From Flavobacterium chilense (lineage in GTDB: Bacteria; Bacteroidota; Bacteroidia; Flavobacteriales; Flavobacteriaceae): a stretch of DNA of 64,000 nucleotides. Within the stretch, counting starts at the first letter, position 1. Each line of letters begins with the position of its first letter. Under the pieces are notes generated by a model. It searched no databases and was not told where the DNA came from. It saw only the letters and a program-made list of their open reading frames with translations. Shown here piece by piece: positions 26,498-34,094 of the stretch. The stretch is taken from assembly GCF_001602525.1 (NCBI RefSeq), contig NZ_LSYT01000002.1, forward strand, positions 868,001 to 932,000. Reading direction: 5' to 3'. The position numbers were made by a program, and so were the translations under genes.

Positions 26498-27015
26498 TCA
26501 ATATTCAGTTTTTTAATCAGGATTGCAGGTTTTATTTGGCCTCTTATTTTTTCAATTAAATTTTGGTCTTTATCATACAATACTATACAAGGCAATGAAT
26601 TGACATCAAAAGTAGCAGCGAAAGTAACTTTACTATCATGGAGAAAATGAACATTATCATAAGGAGTGAGTTGGTGGTTTTGAGCGAATTTTTTAATTTT
26701 TTCCGGTTTTTCAAATGAAACAAAAATGAATTGAACAGTTTTAAAATTTTCTATATTTTCTCTTATCATTTGAGCTTCTTCATTACAATATTCGCATTCG
26801 GTATTGAAATAAATAAAGATAACCGGGATTGCTTTTTGTAGATTTTTATTGGTGAAGCTTTTTCTGTTTATATCCTGATACAAAAAATCAGGAATCGTTT
26901 TTATATTTTGTACTACTTCTTTTTTATGGTTTATTTTAGAGATTATCTGGTAACCTAAAAACAACAACACCACTAAAAATAGTATTAGAAGTAGGGTTTT
27001 TAAGAGTTTTTTCAT
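26494..27015 (-). CDS. Membrane-anchored thioredoxin/TlpA-like protein
   Basis: A 173-residue protein with one N-terminal membrane helix (about 5-24) and a redoxin domain facing the periplasm. The active-site motif is FNTECEYCNEE (CxxC) and the cis-Pro loop is VNSLPCIVLYD. It probably forms or reduces disulfides; the peptide precursor of this cluster has two cysteines (27 and 52). Start and stop overlap both neighbouring genes by 4 bp, so translation is coupled. Confidence 0.86.
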   Translation of the reverse strand: MKKLLKTLLLILFLVVLLFLGYQIISKINHKKEVVQNIKTIPDFLYQDINRKSFTNKNLQKAIPVIFIYFNTECEYCNEEAQMIRENIENFKTVQFIFVSFEKPEKIKKFAQNHQLTPYDNVHFLHDSKVTFAATFDVNSLPCIVLYDKDQNLIEKIRGQIKPAILIKKLNIE

Positions 27016-27179
27016 TTAATATTACCTTTATAAAGTGTCATTACCAATATCATTAGTATCATTGTAGTAAATCCAAAAATAAAAGAGACCAAACTTTTGC
27101 CATAAAATAAATATTGAATGATGTAAATGATAATAAAAACAATATAAGCTGCGATTAATATTTTTCGGACTGGTGTCAT
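27012..27179 (-). CDS. 55-aa two-helix membrane protein
   Basis: A short frame starting MTPVRKILIAAYIVFIIIYI with two membrane helices and a basic end (YKGNIK). Its TGA overlaps the redoxin ATG (ATGA), and only one base separates it from the stop codon of the gene upstream. This tight packing is the main evidence that it is translated. Function unknown. Confidence 0.68.
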   Translation of the reverse strand: MTPVRKILIAAYIVFIIIYIIQYLFYGKSLVSFIFGFTTMILMILVMTLYKGNIK

Positions 27180-27180
27180 T

Positions 27181-27810
27181 TTAAGCATAATTAAGAGTAA
27201 AAAACATTACAGTAGCAACCCACAACAACAGGCTTGGTACATAACTTAACCCCACAATTTTCAACCCAGAATCTGTATTAGTATGGGTTACTTTACCAAT
27301 TTCGAATCCTAAATAAATGATATAGATAAGCTCAAACAAATTAAGAACCTGAAAAGGATAAATAAACCAAGTTTCTAAACCTTTATAACCGGTAATATTT
27401 AATGCCGAAAGGGGATAGAAATATTGAATATCTTCTAAAGTGTAATTGGTCTGAAAAAAGTAAAACCATATCATTTTAAAAATAGGTACCAACAAAAAGA
27501 TAAATTCTGCTTTTAAAACAATATTTAAGATGACATTAAACTTTAGATTTTTATTGGATAAAAATAAACCAATATAAATAATGGTGGCTATTATTGAAGT
27601 TTTGATTAGTATTAATATTGGTAGAAATATGTAATTAATCCATTGCCATTTTTCTTGAAACTCAAAAATTTTTTCAATCTGTATTGAAGTAAGTTGTTCA
27701 GATAGAGAGTTGTATAATAATTTGTCTAAGCAAACTGTTTTCTTCAATAATTCATTTAAGAATATTGAAAGGATGCAGAGTAATAAGTACTTCAATACAG
27801 TACTATTCAT
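27181..27810 (-). CDS. Polytopic membrane protein of the bacteriocin-like operon
   Basis: A 209-residue protein with about five hydrophobic helices (for example IFLPILILIKTSIIATIIYI, VLNLFELIYIIYLGF, VPSLLLWVATVMFF). Arrangement of the last helices around LNLFE is Yip1-like, but no family is assigned with confidence. It lies one base upstream of the 55-aa gene and is co-transcribed with the redoxin and exporter genes. It may assist export or redox maturation; inference from position only. Confidence 0.7.
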   Translation of the reverse strand: MNSTVLKYLLLCILSIFLNELLKKTVCLDKLLYNSLSEQLTSIQIEKIFEFQEKWQWINYIFLPILILIKTSIIATIIYIGLFLSNKNLKFNVILNIVLKAEFIFLLVPIFKMIWFYFFQTNYTLEDIQYFYPLSALNITGYKGLETWFIYPFQVLNLFELIYIIYLGFEIGKVTHTNTDSGLKIVGLSYVPSLLLWVATVMFFTLNYA

Positions 27811-27865
27811 GGAATAATTTTTAAGTTAGTTATGATTTTAAGAAGGATATTGCAATGACTATAGC

Positions 27866-27940
27866 TTAGCATAATAATGAAGCTCCCATTTTCAACATAT
27901 TATTAGATGAACTGTGGTTAATGTAATAATAATTTGTTGT
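27866..27940 (-). pseudogene. Degenerate relative of the 56-aa membrane protein
   Basis: The minus-strand frame reads NYYYINHSSSNNMLKMGAS then LLC and stop. It matches FFYNSNRTGNMIKMGTS of the 21814-21984 gene, but it has an early stop and no start codon seen. The 27811-28046 gap otherwise holds nothing recognised. Confidence 0.45.
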
Positions 27941-28046
27941 GTAATTATCTGGTATATAGTGGTTTGTGTGTTGTGATGTGAAAAGTTTATGAAAAATATT
28001 ATTATAAATGTTTTTCCAAATTGTTACTCATTTAAACAATAGAAAT

Positions 28047-28223
28047 CTAAATATTATTTTCTTTTTTTACATCATCTTTATTCTCATTCTCAGAAGAAGC
28101 TTTTTTGAATTCTCTTAATCCATTACCTAGCCCTTTCATTAAATCTGGAATTTTTTTTCCACCAAAAAATAATAGTATTACAAATATAATTAACAGAATT
28201 TCTGTAGATCCTAATCTTCCCAT
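28047..28223 (-). CDS. tatA: TatA/TatE-like translocase subunit
   Basis: A 58-residue protein with the whole TatA plan: short N-terminus, one membrane helix ([17 protein letters not shown]), hinge, amphipathic helix [20 protein letters not shown] and a charged tail. TatA forms the pore that exports folded twin-arginine proteins. It sits inside the peptide-export cluster with no tatC nearby, so it may serve this system or have been captured by it. A 9-bp inverted repeat (GTCTTATTG 28244-28252 / CAATAAGAC 28272-28280) lies upstream. Confidence 0.85.
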   Translation of the reverse strand: MGRLGSTEILLIIFVILLFFGGKKIPDLMKGLGNGLREFKKASSENENKDDVKKENNI

Positions 28224-28302
28224 AATGTTGATTTTTTAAAGCTGTCTTATTGAGTACAAATAAATTATATACAATAAGACAACTGTGTTTTGAATAATTT
28301 AA

Positions 28303-28380
28303 TTATTTTTTTTTGCTATATCTATAACCTAATGCAATTATTATTACTAGCATAGATAAAATGAATACTGAATTATTCAT
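28303..28380 (-). CDS. Tiny single-helix membrane peptide (25 aa), paralogue
   Basis: MNNSVFILSMLVIIIALGYR then YSKKK: one membrane helix and a basic tail. It is very similar to the 26-aa peptide at 22298-22378. It starts 7 bp after the stop codon of the double-glycine peptide gene, so it is co-transcribed with it. It could be a second active peptide, an immunity peptide or an exporter accessory. Confidence 0.62.
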   Translation of the reverse strand: MNNSVFILSMLVIIIALGYRYSKKK

Positions 28381-28387
28381 AATTTTA

Positions 28388-28603
28388 TTAAATTATTGGT
28401 ATTTCATCTGATTCTTCAGAAACTTGGTAAGTAGGTGTAAGGAGATAACAACCGAGAGTTGTTAAGCCACCAACAAGTGGACTAATACCTGCCGCTATTC
28501 CTGCTGATAATCCATATGCAGCACAACCATAATCTCTAGTGGTTAGTTTACGTAATTGCCCTCCACTTAAATCCTCCATTTGTTTTAATTCTAATTTTTT
28601 CAT
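28388..28603 (-). CDS. Double-glycine-leader peptide precursor (bacteriocin or signal peptide)
   Basis: A 71-residue precursor. The leader MKKLELKQMEDLSGG (1-15) fits the LxLxxMexLxGG form cut by C39 exporters. The predicted 56-residue core has a basic start (QLRKLTTR), cysteines at 27 and 52, a Gly/Ala-rich hydrophobic middle (GLSAGIAAGISPLVGG) and an acidic tail (SEESDEIP). It is the first gene of the operon that encodes the matching exporter and a CxxC redoxin, so a disulfide-bonded class II-like bacteriocin or pheromone is the best reading. No known bacteriocin family is recognised. Confidence 0.85.
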   Translation of the reverse strand: MKKLELKQMEDLSGGQLRKLTTRDYGCAAYGLSAGIAAGISPLVGGLTTLGCYLLTPTYQVSEESDEIPII

Positions 28604-28646
28604 CTTTAATAAAATTTATTGGTTAATATTTGATTTATTATCCTTA

Positions 28647-28691
28647 CAAATATATAAGGGGTTTTAAAAAAGTCTCAACCGCTCAGCGGTT
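28647..28691 (-). promoter_or_regulatory. Promoter and operator of the bacteriocin-like operon
   Basis: On the minus strand, TTG (28676-28678), 21 bases, then TATATTTG (28647-28654) form a near-consensus Bacteroidota promoter. The -33 TTG lies inside the 15-bp palindrome AACCGCTCAGCGGTT (28677-28691). A protein bound there should block this promoter. Confidence 0.6.
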
Positions 28692-29071
28692 ATTTTATAA
28701 TTGTTTTCATATAAATAATAAAGAGGAATTTAAATAATAATCCAGACTGAAATTTTTGAGTTTAATATCCTGATAGGCTACGTAAATAGAAGCATTCCTA
28801 AATGTTGTCTTTAGATCAAAATATAATTTTATCTTATTGGCGATTACAAAATTATATTACACTTAAAAAGGAAATAACCGCTGAGCGGTTATTTTGTAAT
28901 TTTTTTCGGTTAGAAAATAAATGAAAACTGCAATAATAATGCAAACTGAAATTTTAGTATTTATTATTCGGATAAGATTTAATCGGAAAATTTGTTAAAT
29001 GTTTTTCTTTAGGTTAAAATCTAATTTTATATTATTATACTTACAAAAAAATATATACTTAAGAAAATCTC
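28677..29071. repeat. Two degenerate ~197-bp tandem units carrying operator palindromes
   Basis: AACCGCTCAGCGGTT (28677-28691) and AACCGCTGAGCGGTT (28876-28890) begin two units that stay alignable along their length (GACTGAAATTTTT / AACTGAAATTTTA; TCTTTAGATCAAAATATAAT / TCTTTAGGTTAAAATCTAAT) at a 197-199 bp offset. A third palindrome starts at 29072. No gene was seen in 28604-29152. Confidence 0.7.
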
Positions 29072-29090
29072 AACCGTTCAGCGGCTATTT
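29072..29090 (+). promoter_or_regulatory. Candidate operator/promoter of XRE gene 3
   Basis: AACCGTTCAGCGGCT (29072-29086) is an imperfect copy of the palindromes at 28677 and 28876. It runs into CTATTTG, a -7-like element, about 60 bp before the ATG of the regulator. Confidence 0.5.
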
Positions 29091-29152
29091 GTAGCCTAAA
29101 TTTGAACAATTGGAGATTATTTACTATGTTTATCTTTGTTAAAAGGTTTAAT

Positions 29153-29494
29153 ATGAATAAAATTGTAGGCAATAATTTAAAAGTACTACGTAAAACTATA
29201 GACTTATCGCAGGAACAAGTAGCAGGGTATTTGGGTGTTTCACCATCAGCATATGCCAGAATGGAACGAGGCGAAAACGCTTCATGGGCAAGTCATTTTA
29301 ATAAAATTTGTGAGCTTTTTAAAATTTCACCCGAAGAGTTGGTTAAAAAAGAAATAGGAAATGTTGCTTATAAAAATATGATAGATACAGAACACGTAAC
29401 CGTTAGTGATTTTAGAAAAATAATCAACAGGTTTGAGTTAGAAATCAAAGATTTAAAAATCATTATTAGAAATCTGCATACAGATAAAAACTAA
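29153..29494 (+). CDS. XRE-family regulator with C-terminal coiled coil, paralogue 3
   Basis: A 113-residue paralogue divergent from the bacteriocin-like operon. ATG at 29153 gives MNKIVGNNLKVLRK, matching the other two regulators; upstream in-frame starts would overlap the promoter. The HTH spans residues 5-60 (LSQEQVAGYLGVSPSAYARM) and a coiled coil ends it. The AACCGCTnAGCGGTT palindromes in the shared upstream region are the likely binding sites, so it probably controls both itself and the peptide operon. Confidence 0.87.
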   Translation: MNKIVGNNLKVLRKTIDLSQEQVAGYLGVSPSAYARMERGENASWASHFNKICELFKISPEELVKKEIGNVAYKNMIDTEHVTVSDFRKIINRFELEIKDLKIIIRNLHTDKN

Positions 29495-29499
29495 AAACA

Positions 29500-29532
29500 A
29501 AAAAGGCTTCACTTAGATAGTGAAGCCTTTCT
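29500..29532. terminator. Bidirectional terminator between XRE gene 3 and aspartate kinase
   Basis: AAAGGCTTCACT and AGTGAAGCCTTT pair perfectly around a 5-base loop. Confidence 0.75.
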
Positions 29533-29570
29533 GATATAAATTGAATTGAAATAATTAACGCAGTAAAATG

Positions 29571-30833
29571 TTATTCGTTAAGCTCTTTAGTAACAATTTG
29601 CATGGTCTCACGGCTTACTTGTTTTAATAAAACTTCTTTGTTTTCTTCAACCGTTTGTGCAGCCTGTTCTGTAAAATGACGAATGGTATACAAAGTCACA
29701 TTCTCGCTATAATCGACTTTGAATTTTTTCGAAAGGATCGCATTCAAATCATTGAAATTTTCAAATTTATCTTCAACACAAACAGAAAAACTAATCGCTG
29801 AATTCTGAATCAGGTTTACTTTTATCTTAAACTGATGAAACAAAGCAAAAATCTCACTAATGTTCTCTTCCATAATAAAAGAAAAATCTATAGAAGAAAG
29901 TGAAATCAGCAACTGGTTTCTTTTTACAATAAAACAAGGATATTGTGGCTCCAGATCAACACCTTTAGAAACGCAGGTTCCTTTTAATAAAGGATTGATG
30001 AACGATTTTACGTATAACGGAATTTCTTTTTTCTGTAATGGCTGTAATGTTTTTGGGTGAATAACGGTTGCCCCGTAAAAAGCCAGTTCGATCGCTTCAC
30101 GATACGAAATCTGGTTTAATAAACTGGCATTTTCAAAATAACGCGGGTCAGCATTCATAACTCCCGGAACGTCTTTCCAGATCGTTACGCTTTCGGCATT
30201 TAAGCAATAAGCAAAAATTCCGGCAGTATAATCAGAACCTTCACGGCCCAGAGTAGTGGTAAAGTTATTCTCATCGGCACCTAAAAATCCCTGAGTAATA
30301 TTTAATATTTTTCTTGGAACATTTTTACTAATCAGTTGTTGTGTGGTTTCCCAGTCTACTTCTGCATCTCTGTAATTGGCATTGGTTTTAATAAAATTAC
30401 GAACATCAAGCCATTGTGTCTGAATGCCCATAAAATTCATAAAATGACTTAGAATCGTAGTCGAAATCAATTCCCCAAAACTCACAATCTGATCGTAGAC
30501 AAAATTGTAGTTTGGTGATTTATTATGTGCCAGAAAATATTCTAATTCAGAAAACTGCGCTTTTACAGCAGCAAAAACAGCGTGTTTTTCATCTTCAAAC
30601 AAATCTAATAATATTTGATTGTGATATTTTTTTATTTCCTGTACAGATGAACTCAGCTCAGATGATTTATCAAAATAATTCTTGATTACTACTTCAAGAG
30701 CATTTGTTGTTTTTCCCATTGCTGATACGACCAGAATGACATCTTCATAACCTACTTTTTGTAAAACGTCGTATACGTTTTTAATTCCTTCTGCATCTTT
30801 TACAGATGCACCACCAAATTTAAATACTCTCAT
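29571..30833 (-). CDS. lysC: Aspartate kinase
   Basis: Phosphorylates aspartate, the first step to lysine, threonine, methionine and diaminopimelate. It is 420 residues from ATG 30833, which starts MRVFKFGGASVKDAEG; a frame extension to 30866 adds only a Lys-rich piece. The ATP/aspartate motifs are KFGGASVKD, TLGREGSDYTAGIFAY and VIWKDVPGVMNADPRYF-like segments. The C-terminal third is a shortened ACT-like regulatory region. There is no homoserine dehydrogenase domain, so it is monofunctional. Confidence 0.92.
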   Translation of the reverse strand: MRVFKFGGASVKDAEGIKNVYDVLQKVGYEDVILVVSAMGKTTNALEVVIKNYFDKSSELSSSVQEIKKYHNQILLDLFEDEKHAVFAAVKAQFSELEYFLAHNKSPNYNFVYDQIVSFGELISTTILSHFMNFMGIQTQWLDVRNFIKTNANYRDAEVDWETTQQLISKNVPRKILNITQGFLGADENNFTTTLGREGSDYTAGIFAYCLNAESVTIWKDVPGVMNADPRYFENASLLNQISYREAIELAFYGATVIHPKTLQPLQKKEIPLYVKSFINPLLKGTCVSKGVDLEPQYPCFIVKRNQLLISLSSIDFSFIMEENISEIFALFHQFKIKVNLIQNSAISFSVCVEDKFENFNDLNAILSKKFKVDYSENVTLYTIRHFTEQAAQTVEENKEVLLKQVSRETMQIVTKELNE

Positions 30834-30861
30834 TTTTAATTTTAGATTTTTAATTTTTTCC

Positions 30862-30947
30862 GCCACAGATTCACGAATTTTAATTTTTAATCTTTACGAA
30901 TAAAAATTTGTGAATCCGTGGCAACTTGCCACAGATTATAAATCATT
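30862..30947. repeat. Inverted CACAGATTCACGAA repeat
   Basis: GCCACAGATTCACGAATTTT is answered by AAATTTGTGAATCCGTGGC, then a further GCCACAGATT. A related element lies at 46908-47004. It is probably a dispersed intergenic palindrome between the kinase and acetyltransferase genes. Confidence 0.55.
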
Positions 30948-30960
30948 TTAATCCTGTTAT

Positions 30961-30980
30961 ATCCCGATAGCTATCGGGAT
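30961..30980. repeat. Perfect 20-bp palindrome
   Basis: ATCCCGATAGCTATCGGGAT is fully self-complementary, 16 bp past the stop of the acetyltransferase gene. It is a common form of palindrome in Flavobacteriia and may work as a terminator stem. Confidence 0.65.
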
Positions 30981-30996
30981 TGGCAACTATATTTTT

Positions 30997-31485
30997 TTAT
31001 AATTTTTCTAAGAACGTATTAATTCCGGCCTGATCCATTTGAACAACCTGCCATCCGTCAAGAATTTTTGCGCCAGAGTTTATGTAGAAATTTACTGCAG
31101 GCGTATTCCAGTCCAGAACATTCCATTCGACTCTTCGTACCTGGTCTCTTTTTCCCTGTTTCATAATCTCAGCATAAAGTGCAGATCCTAAACCGGTGCC
31201 GCGCATTTTTTCTTTTACGATCAAATCTTCAAGATGTATTGTTTTTCCTTTCCAGGTAGAATAACGGTAATAGTATAATGCAATTCCAACAATTTCCTTT
31301 TCATGCAGGTCATTTTCAATTTCTGCTACAAATACATGAAAGAGCGGTTTTTCACCAAAGCCATCACGAACCAAATCCTCTTCAGTTATGACAACCGCTT
31401 CAGGTTCTTTTTCGAATATTGCCAACTCCTGTATTAATCCCAGAACAGATTTCATGTCTTCGGGATTTCCTTTTCTGATATTCAT
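30997..31485 (-). CDS. GNAT-family N-acetyltransferase
   Basis: A 162-residue acetyl-CoA-dependent transferase. The acetyl-CoA loop is LIVKEKMRGTGLGSALYAEI (V-x-x-x-x-R-G-x-G-x-A type, about residues 94-113). RVEWNVLDWNTPAVNFYINSGA is the usual strand 6-7 region, most like the diamine (SpeG/Ats-type) acetyltransferase branch. It shares a strand with aspartate kinase but a repeat-rich gap of 160 bp separates them. Substrate not determined. Confidence 0.85.
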   Translation of the reverse strand: MNIRKGNPEDMKSVLGLIQELAIFEKEPEAVVITEEDLVRDGFGEKPLFHVFVAEIENDLHEKEIVGIALYYYRYSTWKGKTIHLEDLIVKEKMRGTGLGSALYAEIMKQGKRDQVRRVEWNVLDWNTPAVNFYINSGAKILDGWQVVQMDQAGINTFLEKL

Positions 31486-31744
31486 AATGATGTAAATTTT
31501 GTTTTTGTAATCTGCTTCATTGCCTTTTTCTAAAATCGTTCGCCTGTAAGAACTATTTGTAGGGGCAATTTCAATATTCTTATTATTATGTGTTTATTAG
31601 CTAAAAAAGTATGTTTTTATCACATGCTTTTTACTATTAATTAGCAAATATACAATAGTGGCAAACTAACAAAATAATTTTTAAATCATTCTCACAAAAA
31701 AAACGATATTTGTGACTTAAAAATAAAACTACAACGATATAGCA

Positions 31745-32749
31745 ATGGAAGAACGCAATAAAACACTGGGAGAGTTTATTATTGAGAACCAGAAAGCATT
31801 TCAGTATTCGTCGGGAGAGCTCTCCCGAATTATCAACTCTATACGTTTGGCGGCAAAAGTCGTAAACTATAAAGTAAACAAAGCGGGTTTAGTGGATATT
31901 ATTGGCGCCGCCGGCGAGCAAAATGTTCAGGGAGAAGACCAGCAAAAATTAGATATATATGCAAACGAAGTATTTATCCAGACGTTAATAAACCGTGAGA
32001 TTGTCTGTGGAATTGCTTCAGAAGAAAACGACGATTTTATAACTGTTCAGGGGAGCGACAACAGTCATAATAATAAGTACGTGATCTTAATGGATCCGCT
32101 TGACGGATCTTCAAACATTGATGTAAATGTTTCTGTGGGAACAATTTTTTCTGTTTTCAGAAGAATTACTCCAATAGGAACTCCGGTAACCAGCGAGGAT
32201 TTTTTACAACCGGGAATCAATCAGGTAGCAGCAGGATATGTAATTTACGGAACTTCGACCATGTTAGTTTATACAACAGGTTTTGGAGTTAATGGTTTTA
32301 CACTAAATCCGGCAATTGGTACATTTTACCTTTCGCATCCAAATATGAAATATCCTGAAAACGGAAACATCTATTCTGTAAACGAAGGAAATTATGTTCA
32401 TTTTCCGCAAGGCGTAAAAAATTATATCAAATATTGTCAGAAAGAAGAAGAAGACAGACCTTATACTTCCCGTTATATTGGAAGTTTAGTTTCTGATTTT
32501 CATCGAAATATGATCAAAGGCGGAATCTATATTTATCCAACAAGTTCAAAAGCACCAAAAGGAAAATTGCGTTTATTGTATGAATGTAACCCAATGGCGT
32601 TTATTGCAGAACAGGCAGGAGGAAAAGCAACAGATGGTTTTGGAAGAATTATGGAAATTAAACCTACAGAATTACATCAAAGAGTTCCTTTTTTCTGCGG
32701 AAGCAAAAACATGGTAGAAAAAGCTGAAGAGTTTATGGCAGCTGAATAA
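31745..32749 (+). CDS. fbp: Fructose-1,6-bisphosphatase, class 1
   Basis: Hydrolyses fructose 1,6-bisphosphate to fructose 6-phosphate in gluconeogenesis. At 334 residues it has the usual class 1 length. The metal-binding motif [19 protein letters not shown] is near residue 118 and the substrate-binding [16 protein letters not shown] near 240. A TAnnTTTG-like promoter lies about 40 bp upstream and a strong terminator at 32785-32823 closes it as a single-gene unit. Confidence 0.96.
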   Translation: MEERNKTLGEFIIENQKAFQYSSGELSRIINSIRLAAKVVNYKVNKAGLVDIIGAAGEQNVQGEDQQKLDIYANEVFIQTLINREIVCGIASEENDDFITVQGSDNSHNNKYVILMDPLDGSSNIDVNVSVGTIFSVFRRITPIGTPVTSEDFLQPGINQVAAGYVIYGTSTMLVYTTGFGVNGFTLNPAIGTFYLSHPNMKYPENGNIYSVNEGNYVHFPQGVKNYIKYCQKEEEDRPYTSRYIGSLVSDFHRNMIKGGIYIYPTSSKAPKGKLRLLYECNPMAFIAEQAGGKATDGFGRIMEIKPTELHQRVPFFCGSKNMVEKAEEFMAAE

Positions 32750-32784
32750 AAGTATTCAGTTTTTTAGTCTTCAGTCACAGTCTC

Positions 32785-32823
32785 AACCTAACAGGATTTT
32801 TAAAAACCTGTTAGGTTTTTTTG
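32785..32823 (+). terminator. Terminator of fbp
   Basis: AACCTAACAGG (32785-32795) pairs with CCTGTTAGGTT (32807-32817), followed by a T run. Confidence 0.85.
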
Positions 32824-32928
32824 TGTTAAGTTTTTGCTCTTTGATATTAAATAATTGTATGGTAAGAAATTTAATATGTGTTTTTTAATACATTTGAATG
32901 TATGGTATAATTAATAGAAAGCAATATT

Positions 32929-33324
32929 ATGAAGGAATTATTGATAGTTTTATTTTGTGTGTTTTCATTGGCTTTGGTTTCTTGTAATAATGAGCAAGAT
33001 GGCAAATCGGGGGATAATATTAAACTCTCACAAAGAGATGTCAATTTTACTTCGGCTTCTAATTCAGTTGCAATAACAACAAAATATGGTGGCTGGTGGC
33101 TAAATGAGATTGCGTTAAATAAGGAAAGTGTCGATTTAACGAATGTCGATAAAATTTCTAATAGTTTTACAGTGACTAATTCAGAGTTTGAGGTAAAAAG
33201 AAAAGACGCCAATACTATTTTAATTACAATGAATAAAAATTCGACGGGCACAGAAAGAATTTTGAAGGTAGGTATACAAAGAAGAAATTATTATGACGGA
33301 ATAAAAATTACACAGTCAAAATAA
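32929..33324 (+). CDS. Small predicted lipoprotein
   Basis: A 131-residue protein with a lipoprotein signal (LIVLFCVFSLALVSC, lipobox LVSC) and an acidic stretch after the Cys (NNEQDGK). The body (INLSQRDVNFTSASNSVAITTKY-like strands, ending LKVGIQRRNYYDGIKITQSK) looks like a single beta-sandwich of the BACON/Ig type, often in Bacteroidota surface lipoproteins; this is inference. It stands between two terminators. Function unknown. Confidence 0.75.
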   Translation: MKELLIVLFCVFSLALVSCNNEQDGKSGDNIKLSQRDVNFTSASNSVAITTKYGGWWLNEIALNKESVDLTNVDKISNSFTVTNSEFEVKRKDANTILITMNKNSTGTERILKVGIQRRNYYDGIKITQSK

Positions 33325-33387
33325 TGTAAATTCTTTAAAAAGATGTAGAAGCTTTTGTTATCAGGCTTTCTTTTGACAATAAATAAC

Positions 33388-33420
33388 AAACCCGACAGTT
33401 TTTAAAAACTGTCGGGTTTA
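33388..33420. terminator. Bidirectional terminator
   Basis: AACCCGACAGTTTTT pairs perfectly with AAAAACTGTCGGGTT, between the converging lipoprotein and TerB-like genes. Confidence 0.85.
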
Positions 33421-33492
33421 TAATTTTTAGTAACAGGTTTCAATTTCAGGATCAGTTATAGACTGAACACTAAAAAAAATAATAACTGATTA

Positions 33493-33924
33493 CTATTTAT
33501 TCATATTCTCCATTTCGAAAAGGAAAGTATCTAAATCTACTTTTTTGTCAATTAAAGACAATGCTTTCAAAACAATATAATTTACGTTTCCTGGAGTAAA
33601 ACCTAATGCTAATCCCATACGGGTTAACATTACTTCCTGTTGGTCTCCTAAATGGTGGTCAACATGAACCATTCTTGCCAAATCATATAAACGCTCTAAA
33701 CGTTGCTCATATAAATATGGTGCATTTATTGGGTGTTTCCAAGGATCTGCTAAAATTTCTTTATACTCCTCGTCTGTAATTTCTAATCTTGAGGCAAGTT
33801 TATCCAAAAAGGCTTGTTCTTCCTCATTAATTTTTCCGTCAGCAAATGCTACACGTACAATTGCAGAGAAGTGACCTTTATTTCTTTGTTTGAATTCGTT
33901 ATCAAATAAATCTGAAAATGACAT
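33493..33924 (-). CDS. TerB-family (tellurite-resistance-like) protein
   Basis: A 143-residue all-helical cytoplasmic protein. ARVAFADGKINEEEQAFLDKLASRLEI near residue 25 is the TerB core (an acidic EF-hand-like metal-binding turn followed by helices). In Bacteroidota single TerB proteins occur without other ter genes, as here, so the tellurite name says little about function. It is a single-gene unit divergent from the HupE-like gene. Confidence 0.82.
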   Translation of the reverse strand: MSFSDLFDNEFKQRNKGHFSAIVRVAFADGKINEEEQAFLDKLASRLEITDEEYKEILADPWKHPINAPYLYEQRLERLYDLARMVHVDHHLGDQQEVMLTRMGLALGFTPGNVNYIVLKALSLIDKKVDLDTFLFEMENMNK

Positions 33925-34055
33925 AATTAATGGGTTTTTTATCGGGCAAAGATAAATCTTATTTTAATTTAACAAATTTAAATTTCTCATAAAATTTAAC
34001 TTAATTTTATTCTTTGATTTAAGATCTGACTTTAATAGTTTTTCAAAATAAATCG

Positions 34056-34063
34056 TAAGTTTA
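34056..34063 (+). promoter_or_regulatory. -7 element of the HupE-dCMP deaminase-S41 operon
   Basis: TAAGTTTA, a near match to TAnnTTTG, lies 32 bp before the ATG of the first gene of this run. Confidence 0.4.
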
Positions 34064-34094
34064 CAACCCCTAATTATTTAATAGTATTACCCGT

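Noticed and set aside
28677..29086. CRISPR-like array
   Set aside because: The repeated palindromes are 15 bp with ~180-bp related spacers, far from a CRISPR layout; they fit operators in tandem units.
33493..33924. Tellurite-resistance locus
   Set aside because: Only a single TerB-like gene is present, with no other ter genes nearby.
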